A stretch of DNA of 64,000 bases from Pseudothioclava sp033100795 (GTDB lineage Bacteria > Pseudomonadota > Alphaproteobacteria > Rhodobacterales > Rhodobacteraceae), in the NCBI RefSeq assembly GCF_033100795.1, contig NZ_JAWLVI010000003.1, positions 310,001 through 374,000 of the forward strand. The letters run 5' to 3'. The translations under genes and the position numbers were made by a program. Positions 17,322 to 25,641 of this stretch are shown piece after piece (position 1 is the stretch's first letter; each line of letters opens with the position of its first letter). Under the pieces are notes generated by a model. That model was not told the origin of the DNA. It worked only from the letters and a program-made list of their open reading frames with translations, and did not search any database.

Positions 17322-18085
17322 CCCCGCTGGACCCCGCGTTTCTGTCAATCCCTCTGGCGCATCGCGCCCTGCACGATGTGGCCAAGGGGCGGCCGGAAAA
17401 CAGCCGCGCGGCCATTCGTGCGGCCATCGCGGCCGGATACGGGATCGAGATCGACATTCAGCCGTCGGCAGATGGTGTTCCGATGGTCTTTCACGACTAT
17501 CAGCTGAACCGATTGACTGCCGAAACCGGCGCCATCGCCCGGCGCAGCGCGACGGAGCTGGCGGCAATCCCGCTTACCGGAGGGACCGAGGGCATCCCGA
17601 CATTGCACGAGGTTCTGGCCCTTGTCGCGGGACAAGTGCCGCTGCTGATCGAGATCAAGGATCAGGATGGTGCGATGGGGCCAGCGGTCGGCCCGCTGGA
17701 ACGGGCCATTGCCGCGCAGGTGGCGGGGTATGTCGGGCCGCTGGCGCTGATGTCCTTCAATCCGCATAGTATTGCGGCACTGCGGGACGCTTCGCCTGCG
17801 CTTTGCCTTGGGCTGACCACCTCGGCCTATAGTGCCGATGACTGGCCGCTTCTGCCCGCGCCGCGCCGCGATGCGCTGCGCGAGATCCCCGATGCCGAAC
17901 CGCTGGACGTCGCCTTCATTTCACATGAAGCGGCCGATCTGGACCGCCCTCGGGTGGCGGATCTCAAGGCCCAAGGCCGCCATGTCCTGTGCTGGACGAT
18001 CCGCTCTGCCGCCGAGGAAGCCCGCGCCCGCCACGTCGCGCAGAACATCACCTTCGAAGGTTATCAGGCCGATTTTCCTGCTTGA
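17318..18085 (+). CDS. glycerophosphodiester phosphodiesterase family protein
   Basis: A 255-residue TIM-barrel phosphodiesterase of the UgpQ kind, predicted to release glycerol 3-phosphate from glycerophosphodiesters. The catalytic block is AHRALHDVAKGRPENSRAA (HR and PEN), GIEIDIQPSADGVPMVFHDYQLNRLT (metal-binding E, D and second H), and LLIEIKDQD further on. No signal peptide, so it is probably cytoplasmic. It starts within the ATGA overlap with the RidA gene. Substrate range is unknown. Confidence 0.9.
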   Translation: MTPLDPAFLSIPLAHRALHDVAKGRPENSRAAIRAAIAAGYGIEIDIQPSADGVPMVFHDYQLNRLTAETGAIARRSATELAAIPLTGGTEGIPTLHEVLALVAGQVPLLIEIKDQDGAMGPAVGPLERAIAAQVAGYVGPLALMSFNPHSIAALRDASPALCLGLTTSAYSADDWPLLPAPRRDALREIPDAEPLDVAFISHEAADLDRPRVADLKAQGRHVLCWTIRSAAEEARARHVAQNITFEGYQADFPA

Positions 18086-18115
18086 CGCAGGCGCCCGACA
18101 CTCCAGATTTGCCGG

Positions 18116-19276
18116 ATGGATCGCGCCCTTGAACTCCGCCTGACCGGCTCAATTTTCGACATCCCCGAACCCGCGTGGGATGCTTGCGCCTGCCCCGAGG
18201 CCACAACGGGCCGCGCGCTTAACCCGTTCACCCGCTGGCGGTTTCTGGCGGCGCTGGAGGCTTCGGGGTCGGTCGGAGAAGGCACCGGATGGGCGCCGCA
18301 CCATGCCACGCTTTATGCGGGCGATGATCTGATCGCGGTCGCGCCGATTTATCTAAAATCCCATTCGCAGGGTGAATATGTTTTCGACCACGGCTGGGCC
18401 GATGCGTTTGAACGCGCGGGCGGGCGCTATTACCCGAAACTGCAAGGCGCCGTGCCTTTCACCCCCGTCACAGGGCGCCGCTTGCTGGCCAAACCGGGCT
18501 ATGAGGCCGAAGCACGCCACGGGCTTTTGGCGGGGCTGGCGCAAATCGCGGATCAATCTGGTCTCTCGTCGGTTCACCTGACCTTCTGCACCGAGGCCGA
18601 GGCGGTAGCCGCAGACGGCTGGCTCCACCGGATCGGGCAACAGTATCACTGGCTCAATCAGGGCTATCGCAGCTACGACGATTTCCTCGCCAGCCTCAGT
18701 TCCCGCAAACGCAAGACGCTGCGTAAGGAACGCGAACGCGCGCAGGGCTTTGGCGGCGAAATCCGCCATCTGACCGGCGACCAGATCCAACCCGCGCATT
18801 GGGATGCCTTCTGGGCGTTCTATCAGGACACCGGCAGCCGCAAATGGGGCCGTCCCTATCTGACGCGCGCCTTCTTTGACCACCTGCACGAGATGCGCGA
18901 CGATGTTCTTCTGGTGCTGGCCGAGCGGGATGGGGCGCCCATCGCGGGCGCCCTTAACCTGATCGGGCGCGAGGCACTGTTCGGGCGCTATTGGGGCTGC
19001 GTCGAGGATCACGCGCATCTGCATTTCGAGCTATGCTACCATCAGGCGATTGACTGGGCGATTGCGCAGCGGCTCAAGCGGGTCGAGGCGGGCGCGCAGG
19101 GCGAACATAAACTCGCGCGAGGATACCTGCCCGTGCCAACATATTCCGCCCATTGGATCGGTCATCCGGGGCTGCGTCAGGCGGTTGCGGATTATCTGGA
19201 CAAAGAGCGCGCGGCGATCACCGAAGACATCGCCGCGCTGGCCGGATACGGGCCATTTCGCAAAGACGGGGATTAA
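18116..19276 (+). CDS. GNAT/FemAB-like acyltransferase (DUF482, COG3146 type)
   Basis: A 386-residue cytoplasmic protein resembling the COG3146 group, often labelled peptidoglycan-biosynthesis or GNAT protein. Recognisable stretches are NPFTRWRFLAALEASGSVGEGTGW near the N-terminus, KSHSQGEYVFDHGWADAFERAGGRYYPKLQGAVPFTPVTG, FLASLSSRKRKTLRKERERAQ and the late GALNLIGREALFGRYWGC block. The two tandem GNAT-like folds resemble Fem aminoacyltransferases. The actual acyl donor and acceptor are unknown. It follows the phosphodiesterase by 30 bp and its last four bases overlap the convergent peroxiredoxin gene. Confidence 0.85.
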   Translation: MDRALELRLTGSIFDIPEPAWDACACPEATTGRALNPFTRWRFLAALEASGSVGEGTGWAPHHATLYAGDDLIAVAPIYLKSHSQGEYVFDHGWADAFERAGGRYYPKLQGAVPFTPVTGRRLLAKPGYEAEARHGLLAGLAQIADQSGLSSVHLTFCTEAEAVAADGWLHRIGQQYHWLNQGYRSYDDFLASLSSRKRKTLRKERERAQGFGGEIRHLTGDQIQPAHWDAFWAFYQDTGSRKWGRPYLTRAFFDHLHEMRDDVLLVLAERDGAPIAGALNLIGREALFGRYWGCVEDHAHLHFELCYHQAIDWAIAQRLKRVEAGAQGEHKLARGYLPVPTYSAHWIGHPGLRQAVADYLDKERAAITEDIAALAGYGPFRKDGD

Positions 19277-19761
19277 AGCTGCGCCAGCAGCGCCTCGCCT
19301 GCCGTCAGGTCGCAAACTCCGGGGCCGTTTTCGGTGTTCAGGATCGTCACAACCCCGTCCTCGACCAGCATCGAATAGCGCACCGCGCGGTCGATCAGCC
19401 CGATTTGCGGGGCCGAAAACGCCATCCCTATCGCCTTGGTAAAGCTGCAATCGGTATCACCCAAAAGCGCGATCCCTGCCGCCTCGGCACCCGTATCTTT
19501 GCCCCATGCTGCCAGAACAAAGGGGTCATTCACCGGCACGCAGATAATCTCGTCCACGCCTTTTTCCGCGAACGCCTTGGCGTTGCGCACGAAGCTGGGC
19601 ATATGCGCGGTCGAGCACATCCCCGTAAACGCGCCGGGCAGGCCGAAAAGCACAACCTTGCGCCCCGCCAGTTTGCCCGCCAGCGAAACCGCCTCGGGGC
19701 CGTTTGCACCCATTTTCAAAAGATTGGCGTCGGGAAGCCTGTCTCCCACCGTAACACGCAT
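19273..19761 (-). CDS. peroxiredoxin (Prx5-type, redoxin family)
   Basis: A 162-residue thiol peroxidase. The peroxidatic cysteine is in FGLPGAFTGMCSTAHMPSF near residue 48, with the conserved Pro, Thr and later Arg (IDRAVRYSMLVEDGVV). A second cysteine at GPGVCDLTAGEALL could serve as resolving residue. The start at 19761 (MRVTVGDRLP) is six bases after AGGGAG; the ATG six bases upstream abuts that site and the much longer open frame has no support. It converges on the acyltransferase gene (four-base overlap) and diverges from the ferredoxin reductase. Confidence 0.92.
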   Translation of the reverse strand: MRVTVGDRLPDANLLKMGANGPEAVSLAGKLAGRKVVLFGLPGAFTGMCSTAHMPSFVRNAKAFAEKGVDEIICVPVNDPFVLAAWGKDTGAEAAGIALLGDTDCSFTKAIGMAFSAPQIGLIDRAVRYSMLVEDGVVTILNTENGPGVCDLTAGEALLAQL

Positions 19762-19840
19762 CGTCATCTCCCTGTTCGCGTTGCAGTATACCGGCTTCAC
19801 GATATAGGGTCGGGCGGAACGCGGACCAGAGGGATTATCC

Positions 19841-21040
19841 ATGTCGGGGATCATTATTATCGGGGGCGGGCAGGCGGCGGCCTCGATGGCGGCGAAACTG
19901 CGCGCGAAGGGATACGAACACGAGATCACGATCATCGGTGACGAACCCGTGCCCCCCTATCAGCGCCCCCCTCTGTCCAAGGCTTATCTGCTGGGCGATA
20001 TGCCGCTTGAGCGCCTGACGCTGCGCGGTGACGACTGGTGGGCCGAGAACCGGATCACACTGCGCCTTGGCGCGCCGGTCGAGACGATTGATCCCGCCGC
20101 CCGAACGGTCACGGTAGGTGGTGACACCTTGGCCTATGACGAGCTGGCACTTTGCACCGGCGCGCCCCCGCGTCGCCTGCCCGCGTCCATCGGCGGCGAT
20201 CTGGAGGGCGTTTATACTGTGCGCACTCTGGCCGATGTCGATGGCATGGCGCCCGAGTTCCGCGAAGGCGCACGCCTTGTGGTGATTGGTGGTGGCTATA
20301 TCGGGCTGGAGGCGGCGGCGGTCGCGCGCAAACTTGGCCTTGAGGTTACGCTGGTCGAGGCCGCCCCGCGTATCCTTGGCCGCGTTGCCAGCGCCGAAAC
20401 GGCAAGCGCGATCCGCGCCCTTCACCAACGCCACGGCACCGAAATCATCGAAGGCGTGGGCGTCGAACGGATCGAGGGCGACACCCGCATCTCGGGCGTC
20501 AGGCTGGCCGATGGACGCACCCTGCCCGCCGATTTCTGCATCGTCGGCATCGGCGTCATCCCCGCGACCGATCTGGCCCGCGCAGCCGGGATCACCTGCG
20601 GCAACGGCATCGTGACAGACGCTTTCGGACGCACCTCGGCCCCGCATGTCTGGGCGGCAGGCGATTGCGCCGAGATCGAATTGGCAGGCCAGCGCACGCG
20701 CCTTGAAAGCGTCGGCAACGCCATCGACATGGGCGAACTTGTTGCCGAAAACATGCTGGGTGCCGAGCAACCCTACGCTCCGAAGCCTTGGTTCTGGTCC
20801 GACCAATACGACGCGAAGTTGCAGATCGCAGGCTGGAACGCGGGCTATGACACCGTCATCACCCGCGGCGGCGACGGTCAGAGCTTCTGGTATTTCCGCG
20901 ATGGCGCGCTGATTGCGGTCGATGCGCTGAACGACGCGCGCGCCTATATGATTGGCAAGCGCCTGATCGAAGGCGCCAAACCCGTCACCCCAGACCAAAT
21001 CGCCAACCCTGACACCGACCTGAAAGCCCTGATGAAATGA
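19841..21040 (+). CDS. FAD-dependent ferredoxin/rubredoxin-type reductase
   Basis: A 399-residue pyridine-nucleotide oxidoreductase of the ferredoxin reductase kind that serves P450 and dioxygenase systems. It shows the FAD-binding IIIIGGGQAAASMAAKLR, the family marker PPYQRPPLSKAYL, the NAD(P)-binding VVIGGGYIGLEAAAVARK near residue 147, the second FAD motif HVWAAGDCAEIE near 270, and the C-terminal reductase domain beginning near PWFWSDQYDAKLQIAG. No ferredoxin or oxygenase gene is adjacent, so the partner is unknown. Its stop overlaps the rsmD start by four bases. Confidence 0.92.
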   Translation: MSGIIIIGGGQAAASMAAKLRAKGYEHEITIIGDEPVPPYQRPPLSKAYLLGDMPLERLTLRGDDWWAENRITLRLGAPVETIDPAARTVTVGGDTLAYDELALCTGAPPRRLPASIGGDLEGVYTVRTLADVDGMAPEFREGARLVVIGGGYIGLEAAAVARKLGLEVTLVEAAPRILGRVASAETASAIRALHQRHGTEIIEGVGVERIEGDTRISGVRLADGRTLPADFCIVGIGVIPATDLARAAGITCGNGIVTDAFGRTSAPHVWAAGDCAEIELAGQRTRLESVGNAIDMGELVAENMLGAEQPYAPKPWFWSDQYDAKLQIAGWNAGYDTVITRGGDGQSFWYFRDGALIAVDALNDARAYMIGKRLIEGAKPVTPDQIANPDTDLKALMK

Positions 21041-21600
21041 GAATTGTTGGCGGAGACCGTCGCGGCCTGAAACTGGCGGATGTGGGCGAGGGCGACGCGC
21101 AGGCGCATCTGCGCCCCACGACCGACCGCGTGCGCGAAGCGATTTTCAACCTGCTGATCAACGGCACCCACGGCAACCCCGTGCCGCAAGCCCGCGTGCT
21201 GGATCTGTTTGCAGGCACCGGCGCGCTTGGCCTTGAGGCGCTTTCGCGGGGTGCTGCGCGTGTGGCTTTTGTCGATGACGGCACCGCCGCGCGCGCCCTT
21301 TTGCGCCAGAACATCGAAAAGATGCGCGCGATGGGCGTGACCGATGTCTGGCGGCGCGATGCAACCCGCATGGGGCCGTGCCGTGGCGCAGGCTATGACC
21401 TGATTTTCCTTGATCCACCCTATGGCAAAGCGCTTGGCGAAAAGGCGATTGCGTCTTGTCTTGAAAATGGCTGGATTGCGCCCGGCGCCATGATCGTCTG
21501 GGAAGAAAACACGCCCCCCGCCTGTCCCGCGCCGCTTGAACAGATCGACCAGCGCAAATATGGCGAGACCCTTGTCACCCTTTGCCGGATGCCCGCATGA
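21037..21600 (+). CDS. rsmD: 16S rRNA (guanine966-N2)-methyltransferase
   Basis: RsmD methylates G966 of 16S rRNA during 30S assembly. The 187-residue protein starts MRIVGGDRRGLKL, has RPTTDRVREAIFNLL near residue 27, the SAM-binding VLDLFAGTGALGLEALSRGA near 52, and the catalytic LIFLDPPYGK (an N6/N2-amino methylase DPPY motif) near 123. Length matches the family (about 190). It is linked at both ends by ATGA overlaps to the ferredoxin reductase gene and the HAD phosphatase gene. Confidence 0.95.
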   Translation: MRIVGGDRRGLKLADVGEGDAQAHLRPTTDRVREAIFNLLINGTHGNPVPQARVLDLFAGTGALGLEALSRGAARVAFVDDGTAARALLRQNIEKMRAMGVTDVWRRDATRMGPCRGAGYDLIFLDPPYGKALGEKAIASCLENGWIAPGAMIVWEENTPPACPAPLEQIDQRKYGETLVTLCRMPA

Positions 21601-22247
21601 AACCCCAAGCCATCTTGTTCGACTGCGACGGCGTGCTCGTCGATTCCGAGGGCGCGACCTTTGAGTTGATCCAGTCCGAATTCGCCGCCTATGGCCTGAC
21701 CCTGACCATCCCGGAACTGGAAACCCTGTTTCTGGGCGGCACGATCGAGATCGTCGCCTCGAAAGGGCGCGAGCTTGGCGCGGCACTGCCGCCCGACTGG
21801 GTCGAGGGCTATTACGACCGCCTCTATGCGATGCTGCGCGAAGGCACGCCGCTGATCGCGGGCATCCCCGAATTGCTGGAGCGGCTGGACGCCGAGGGCA
21901 TCCCCTTTGCCGTCGGCTCGAACGGGCGCGGCGCCAAGATGGAGGCAACCCTTGGCCAGCACCCGAAGATCAAGGCCCGCCTTGAAGGGCTGCTGTTCTC
22001 GGGGCAGGATCTTGGCTGCCCGAAGCCTCAACCGGGGCTTTACCTGCATTGCGCCGAGGTGTTGGGCGTTGATCCGGCGGCCTGCGTTGTGATCGAAGAC
22101 AGCCCCGCAGGCGCGCGCGCCGCCAAAGCCGCCGGAATGCGCTGCCTTGGATACGCGCCCCACGGCCCCGCACCGCGTTTGGCCGCGGAAGGGGCGGAAC
22201 TGTTCACCTCGATGTTGCAGGTGCCAGCCTTGATCGGCCTTAGCTAA
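21597..22247 (+). CDS. HAD-IA family phosphatase
   Basis: A 216-residue haloacid-dehalogenase-like hydrolase of the sugar-phosphatase/phosphoglycolate type. Motif I is ILFDCDGVLVDSE near residue 5 with the nucleophile aspartate, motif II is FAVGSNGRG, motif III the lysine in GCPKPQPGLYL, and motif IV VVIEDSPAGARAA. A helical cap lies between motifs I and II. The substrate cannot be named. It starts in the ATGA overlap with rsmD; a short upstream in-frame ATG is disregarded. A bidirectional terminator follows. Confidence 0.9.
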   Translation: MKPQAILFDCDGVLVDSEGATFELIQSEFAAYGLTLTIPELETLFLGGTIEIVASKGRELGAALPPDWVEGYYDRLYAMLREGTPLIAGIPELLERLDAEGIPFAVGSNGRGAKMEATLGQHPKIKARLEGLLFSGQDLGCPKPQPGLYLHCAEVLGVDPAACVVIEDSPAGARAAKAAGMRCLGYAPHGPAPRLAAEGAELFTSMLQVPALIGLS

Positions 22248-22250
22248 AAC

Positions 22251-22280
22251 GAAAAACGGGGGCCGAAGCCCCCGCGTTTC
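22251..22280. terminator. terminator shared by convergent HAD and map genes
   Basis: Seven-base G+C stem CGGGGGC (22257-22263) with GCCCCCG (22268-22274) and a CGAA tetraloop, flanked by AAAAA on one side and GTTTC on the other, so it can end transcripts from both directions. It occupies nearly all of the 33 bases between the two stop codons. Confidence 0.75.
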
Positions 22281-23090
22281 TTAGCCCCAGGTCGGGTGGA
22301 ACCGGTTCGTCGGGCTGAGCGTGAAAATCTCACACCCATCCGCAGTAACACCGATCGAGTGTTCAAACTGCGCCGAAAGCGATTTGTCGCGCGTCACCGC
22401 CGTCCAGTCATCGGCCAGAACCTTGGTTTCGGGGCGACCCAGATTGATCATCGGCTCGATGGTGAAGAACATCCCCTCTTCAAGCACCGGCCCCGACCCC
22501 GCGCGCCCGTAATGCAGCACGTTCGGCGGCTCGTGGAACTGACGCCCCAGCCCGTGACCACAGAAGTCGCGCACGACCGACATCCGGTGACCTTCGGCAT
22601 ATTTCTGGATCGCATGACCGATGTCGCCAAAGGTATTGCCCGGCCGCACCTGCTCGATCCCGAGCATCAGCGCATCATGCGTCACCTCTATCAGACGCTC
22701 GGCCTTGCGGCTCAGGTTGCCCGCGACATACATCCGCGAGGTATCGCCATACCAGCCATCAAGGATCACAGTGACATCGATATTCAGGATGTCGCCATCC
22801 TTGACCGTTTTCGGCCCCGGAATGCCGTGACACACCACATGGTTCACCGAAATACACGAGGCGTGCTGATACCCGCGATACCCGATGGTGGCCGAAACGG
22901 CCCCCAGCTCGGTCACGCGGTTACGGATGAAATCGTCCAGCGCTTCGGTGGTCACCCCGGGAACGACAAGCTCTGCCACTTCATCAAGGATGCGCGCGGC
23001 GCAATGCCCCGCAGCCTGCATCCCTTCGAAATCCGCAGCTTCGTAAATCCGGATACCGTCTTTCGTCACGCGTCCGCTGGTGTCGTCCAA
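22281..23090 (-). CDS. map: type I methionine aminopeptidase
   Basis: Map removes the initiator methionine from nascent proteins. In the 269-residue product the five metal ligands are recognisable: the two aspartates in NIDVTVILDGWYGDTSRMY, the histidine in FCGHGLGRQFHE, and the glutamates in FTIEPMINLG and FEHSIGVT; HVVCHGIPG supplies the conserved active-site histidine. I place the start at TTG (23090): AGGAG lies eight bases upstream and it gives the usual DDTSGRVTKDGIRIYEAADF N-terminus. A longer frame beginning near 23219 would add an atypical basic extension. It diverges from the MoCF-domain gene. Confidence 0.94.
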   Translation of the reverse strand: MDDTSGRVTKDGIRIYEAADFEGMQAAGHCAARILDEVAELVVPGVTTEALDDFIRNRVTELGAVSATIGYRGYQHASCISVNHVVCHGIPGPKTVKDGDILNIDVTVILDGWYGDTSRMYVAGNLSRKAERLIEVTHDALMLGIEQVRPGNTFGDIGHAIQKYAEGHRMSVVRDFCGHGLGRQFHEPPNVLHYGRAGSGPVLEEGMFFTIEPMINLGRPETKVLADDWTAVTRDKSLSAQFEHSIGVTADGCEIFTLSPTNRFHPTWG

Positions 23091-23205
23091 GGCTCTTCTC
23101 CTGCTACTTCGGCCCCTAGATAAGGGGAAAATCCGCAGTTTGCCAGACCGGGCTTTTCCGCGCCCGATCCGGGCCTTATACCAAGGGCACCAAGGAGGAG
23201 CGAAA

Positions 23206-23934
23206 ATGCCCAATCCCACCGCCGCGATCCTGATTATCGGGGATGAAATCCTGACCGGACGGACCCGCGAGGGGAATGCGTATTTTCTCGCGGGCGAGTT
23301 GGTAAAGGTCGGTATCGACCTGCGCCAGATCCGCGTTATCAGCGACGATCACGAAACCATCCGTGATGCGGTGCGCGAACTTTCCGCGAACCATGACCAC
23401 CTGATTACCTCGGGCGGGATTGGCCCCACGCATGACGACATTACCGCCGATGCTGTGGCCGCTGCCTTTGATGCGCCTTTGGACATTCGCGACGATGCCC
23501 GCGCGATCCTTGGCGCGCATTACGCCGCGCGCAACACCGAGTTCACCCCCGCCCGCCTGCGCATGGCGCGCATCCCCGAGGGCGCGCGGCTGATCGACAA
23601 TCCGGTCTCGGGTGCGCCCGGTTTTTCGCTGGAAAATTGTCACGTCATGGCGGGCGTGCCGAACATCTTTCAGGCGATGGTCGCAGGGCTTTTGCCCCGC
23701 CTGACCGGCGGCAAGCCGCTGCAATCGCGCAACTGGCAGATGATGGTTGCCGAAGCCTCTATCGCAGATGCGCTGCGCGCCTTGGCCGAGGCGCATCCGC
23801 TGGCCTCATTCGGCTCTTATCCGTTTGTGCAGGACGGCCATTACGGCACGAACCTTGTTGTGCGCTCGACCGACCGGGCCGCGCTGGAGGCGGGCTTTGC
23901 CGCCCTTCAAACCACTTTTCCGGAGGGCAAATGA
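23206..23934 (+). CDS. CinA N-terminal/MoCF domain protein (COG1058)
   Basis: A 242-residue protein containing only the molybdopterin-binding-like (MoCF) domain of CinA: AAILIIGDEILTGRTREGNAYFLAGEL at the start and DHLITSGGIGPTHDDITADAVAAAF near residue 65. It lacks the C-terminal nicotinamide-nucleotide amidase domain present in full-length CinA, which is usual for this stand-alone family. CinA-type MoCF domains have been linked to ADP-ribose pyrophosphatase activity; whether this one is active is unknown. AAGGAGGAG seven bases before ATG 23206 decides the start. It overlaps the next GNAT gene by four bases. Confidence 0.9.
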   Translation: MPNPTAAILIIGDEILTGRTREGNAYFLAGELVKVGIDLRQIRVISDDHETIRDAVRELSANHDHLITSGGIGPTHDDITADAVAAAFDAPLDIRDDARAILGAHYAARNTEFTPARLRMARIPEGARLIDNPVSGAPGFSLENCHVMAGVPNIFQAMVAGLLPRLTGGKPLQSRNWQMMVAEASIADALRALAEAHPLASFGSYPFVQDGHYGTNLVVRSTDRAALEAGFAALQTTFPEGK

Positions 23935-24638
23935 CAACCTTTGACCTGATCGACGCTACATGGCCCGCAGCCTCCACACGTTCGGCAGGCGGTTTTCTGA
24001 TCCGCGAAGGACAAGGCGCGGGCAGCCGCGTCAGCGCCGCCACGCTTGAAGGCGCGTTCGAAGGCGCCGACATCGAGGCCGCCCTTGCCGCCAGCAAGGC
24101 GCTAGGCCAGCGAGGGCTATTCATGGTGCGGGCGGGCGAAGAGGCGCTCGACGCCGCCCTCGCCGCCCGTGGCTTTGTCATCGAAGACCCCTCGGTCGAA
24201 TACCGCGCCCCCTTGGCCACACTTGCCCATGCCGTGCCCCCCGTCACCGCCTTCGCCCATTGGCCGCCGCTGCAAATTGCGCGCGAAGTCTGGGAGGAAA
24301 CCGGCATCAGCGCCGCGCGCCAGGCCGTGATGGAGCGCGCCTCGGCCCCCAAAGCCTGCGTTCTGGGCCGGACCGAGGACCGTGCAGCGGGTGTGGCCTT
24401 CGTCTCGATCTCGGGCGACACCGCGATGCTGCACGCGCTCGCCATCCTGCCCGAAATGCGTCGCAAGGGGCTGGCCCGCGCGATGATGGCCGAGGCCGTC
24501 CGGTGGGCCGTGGCCGAAGGGGCGCGCGACCTGTCGCTGATCGTCCGGCGCGACAATTCCGAGGCAAATGCGCTCTACCGCTCGCTCGGGATGGCACAGG
24601 GCACCCAATACCATTACCGCGCCGAGGCCAAAGCATGA
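23931..24638 (+). CDS. GNAT family N-acetyltransferase
   Basis: A 235-residue acetyltransferase. The acetyl-CoA-binding signature is in the C-terminal half: HALAILPEMRRKGLARAMMAEAVRWA (R/Q-x-x-G-x-A type) followed by LIVRRDNSEANALYRSLGM. The N-terminal half is less conserved and may be a degenerate second GNAT fold. Substrate unknown. It begins in an ATGA overlap with the MoCF gene and ends in an ATGA overlap with the OmpA-like gene, so the three are co-translated. Confidence 0.88.
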   Translation: MTTFDLIDATWPAASTRSAGGFLIREGQGAGSRVSAATLEGAFEGADIEAALAASKALGQRGLFMVRAGEEALDAALAARGFVIEDPSVEYRAPLATLAHAVPPVTAFAHWPPLQIAREVWEETGISAARQAVMERASAPKACVLGRTEDRAAGVAFVSISGDTAMLHALAILPEMRRKGLARAMMAEAVRWAVAEGARDLSLIVRRDNSEANALYRSLGMAQGTQYHYRAEAKA

Positions 24639-25609
24639 TCCGCCGCCTGTTCTCGCTGGCGGTGGTGCTTTGCGGCGGACAAGCCCTTGCTGCGCCACCG
24701 ATCGAGCTTGCCCTGCCACAAGGGGCCGCGATCAGCGCCGAACGAGAGTCGCCAGGCACCAGCCTCGAATTTCCACTCGGTCCCTGGCGGGGCGGGGCGA
24801 TTACCGCGCGCCACATCGAAGGCTACCGCACCGATACCGCATGGCGGCTGCGCGCGAACCAGACGACCTCATTGCAGATCATGGCGCCGCTGCGCGAACA
24901 GCTTGGCGTCGCGGGCTTCGGCTTTCTGTTCGAATGCGAGACCGAAGGCTGCGGCGGCTTCGATTTCCGCTACGCCATCGACATCTTGCCCGAGCCGGAA
25001 ATGCACGTCGATCTGGGTGACTTCCGCTATCTGGCCGCGCGCAAGGGTGACATGTTTGTCGGGCTGATGGTGTCGCGCTCTTCCGAGTCGGGGTTTGTGC
25101 ATCTGACGACTTTGCAGGCCCAAAAGGTCGAACCGGCAGAATTGCGCAACGACCTTTCCTCGCCCACCCGAGCCACGCCGGTCACACCCCAGACCGGCAC
25201 CGCGCTGCCCCCCCTGTCAGGCGGCGATCTGGCGCAACAGCTTGAAAGCGCAGGCCACATCCCCCTTGAAGACCTGATGTTCGAAAGCGGGCAGGCGACC
25301 CTGAACGGCACCGACATTGCCTCGCTGAAAGCGCTGGCGACCTATTTGCAAGCCAACCCGCAGGCACAGATCTCGCTGGTCGGGCATACCGATTCCGAAG
25401 GCAGCCTTGAGGGGAATATCGCGCTTTCGAAACGCCGCGCCGAAGCCGTGCGCGACAAGCTGGTCGCGGATTACGGCGCCCCTTCGGCACAGATCACCGC
25501 CGAGGGCGCGGGATGGCTCTCGCCGCGCGCAAGCAACCTGACCCCCGAAGGGCGCGACCAAAACAGAAGGGTCGAAGTGGTTCTCACCTCGACCCAAAGT
25601 TGGCGGTAA
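24635..25609 (+). CDS. OmpA-family outer membrane/periplasmic protein
   Basis: A 324-residue exported protein. It has a Sec signal peptide (MIRRLFSLAVVLCGGQALA, cut before APP), an N-terminal region of about 180 residues without a family I recognise but with two conserved-looking cysteines (FECETEGCGGFDF), and a C-terminal OmpA-like peptidoglycan-binding domain (DLMFESGQATLNGTDIASL, ISLVGHTDSEGSLEGNIALSKRRAEAV, GRDQNRRVEVVL). It probably anchors to the cell wall. It is translationally coupled to the upstream GNAT gene, an unexpected partner. It converges on the LysR gene with a 32-bp gap. Confidence 0.88.
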   Translation: MIRRLFSLAVVLCGGQALAAPPIELALPQGAAISAERESPGTSLEFPLGPWRGGAITARHIEGYRTDTAWRLRANQTTSLQIMAPLREQLGVAGFGFLFECETEGCGGFDFRYAIDILPEPEMHVDLGDFRYLAARKGDMFVGLMVSRSSESGFVHLTTLQAQKVEPAELRNDLSSPTRATPVTPQTGTALPPLSGGDLAQQLESAGHIPLEDLMFESGQATLNGTDIASLKALATYLQANPQAQISLVGHTDSEGSLEGNIALSKRRAEAVRDKLVADYGAPSAQITAEGAGWLSPRASNLTPEGRDQNRRVEVVLTSTQSWR

Positions 25610-25641
25610 GGGCGGAGCCTACCGCAGGGGAGAAAACTTGC

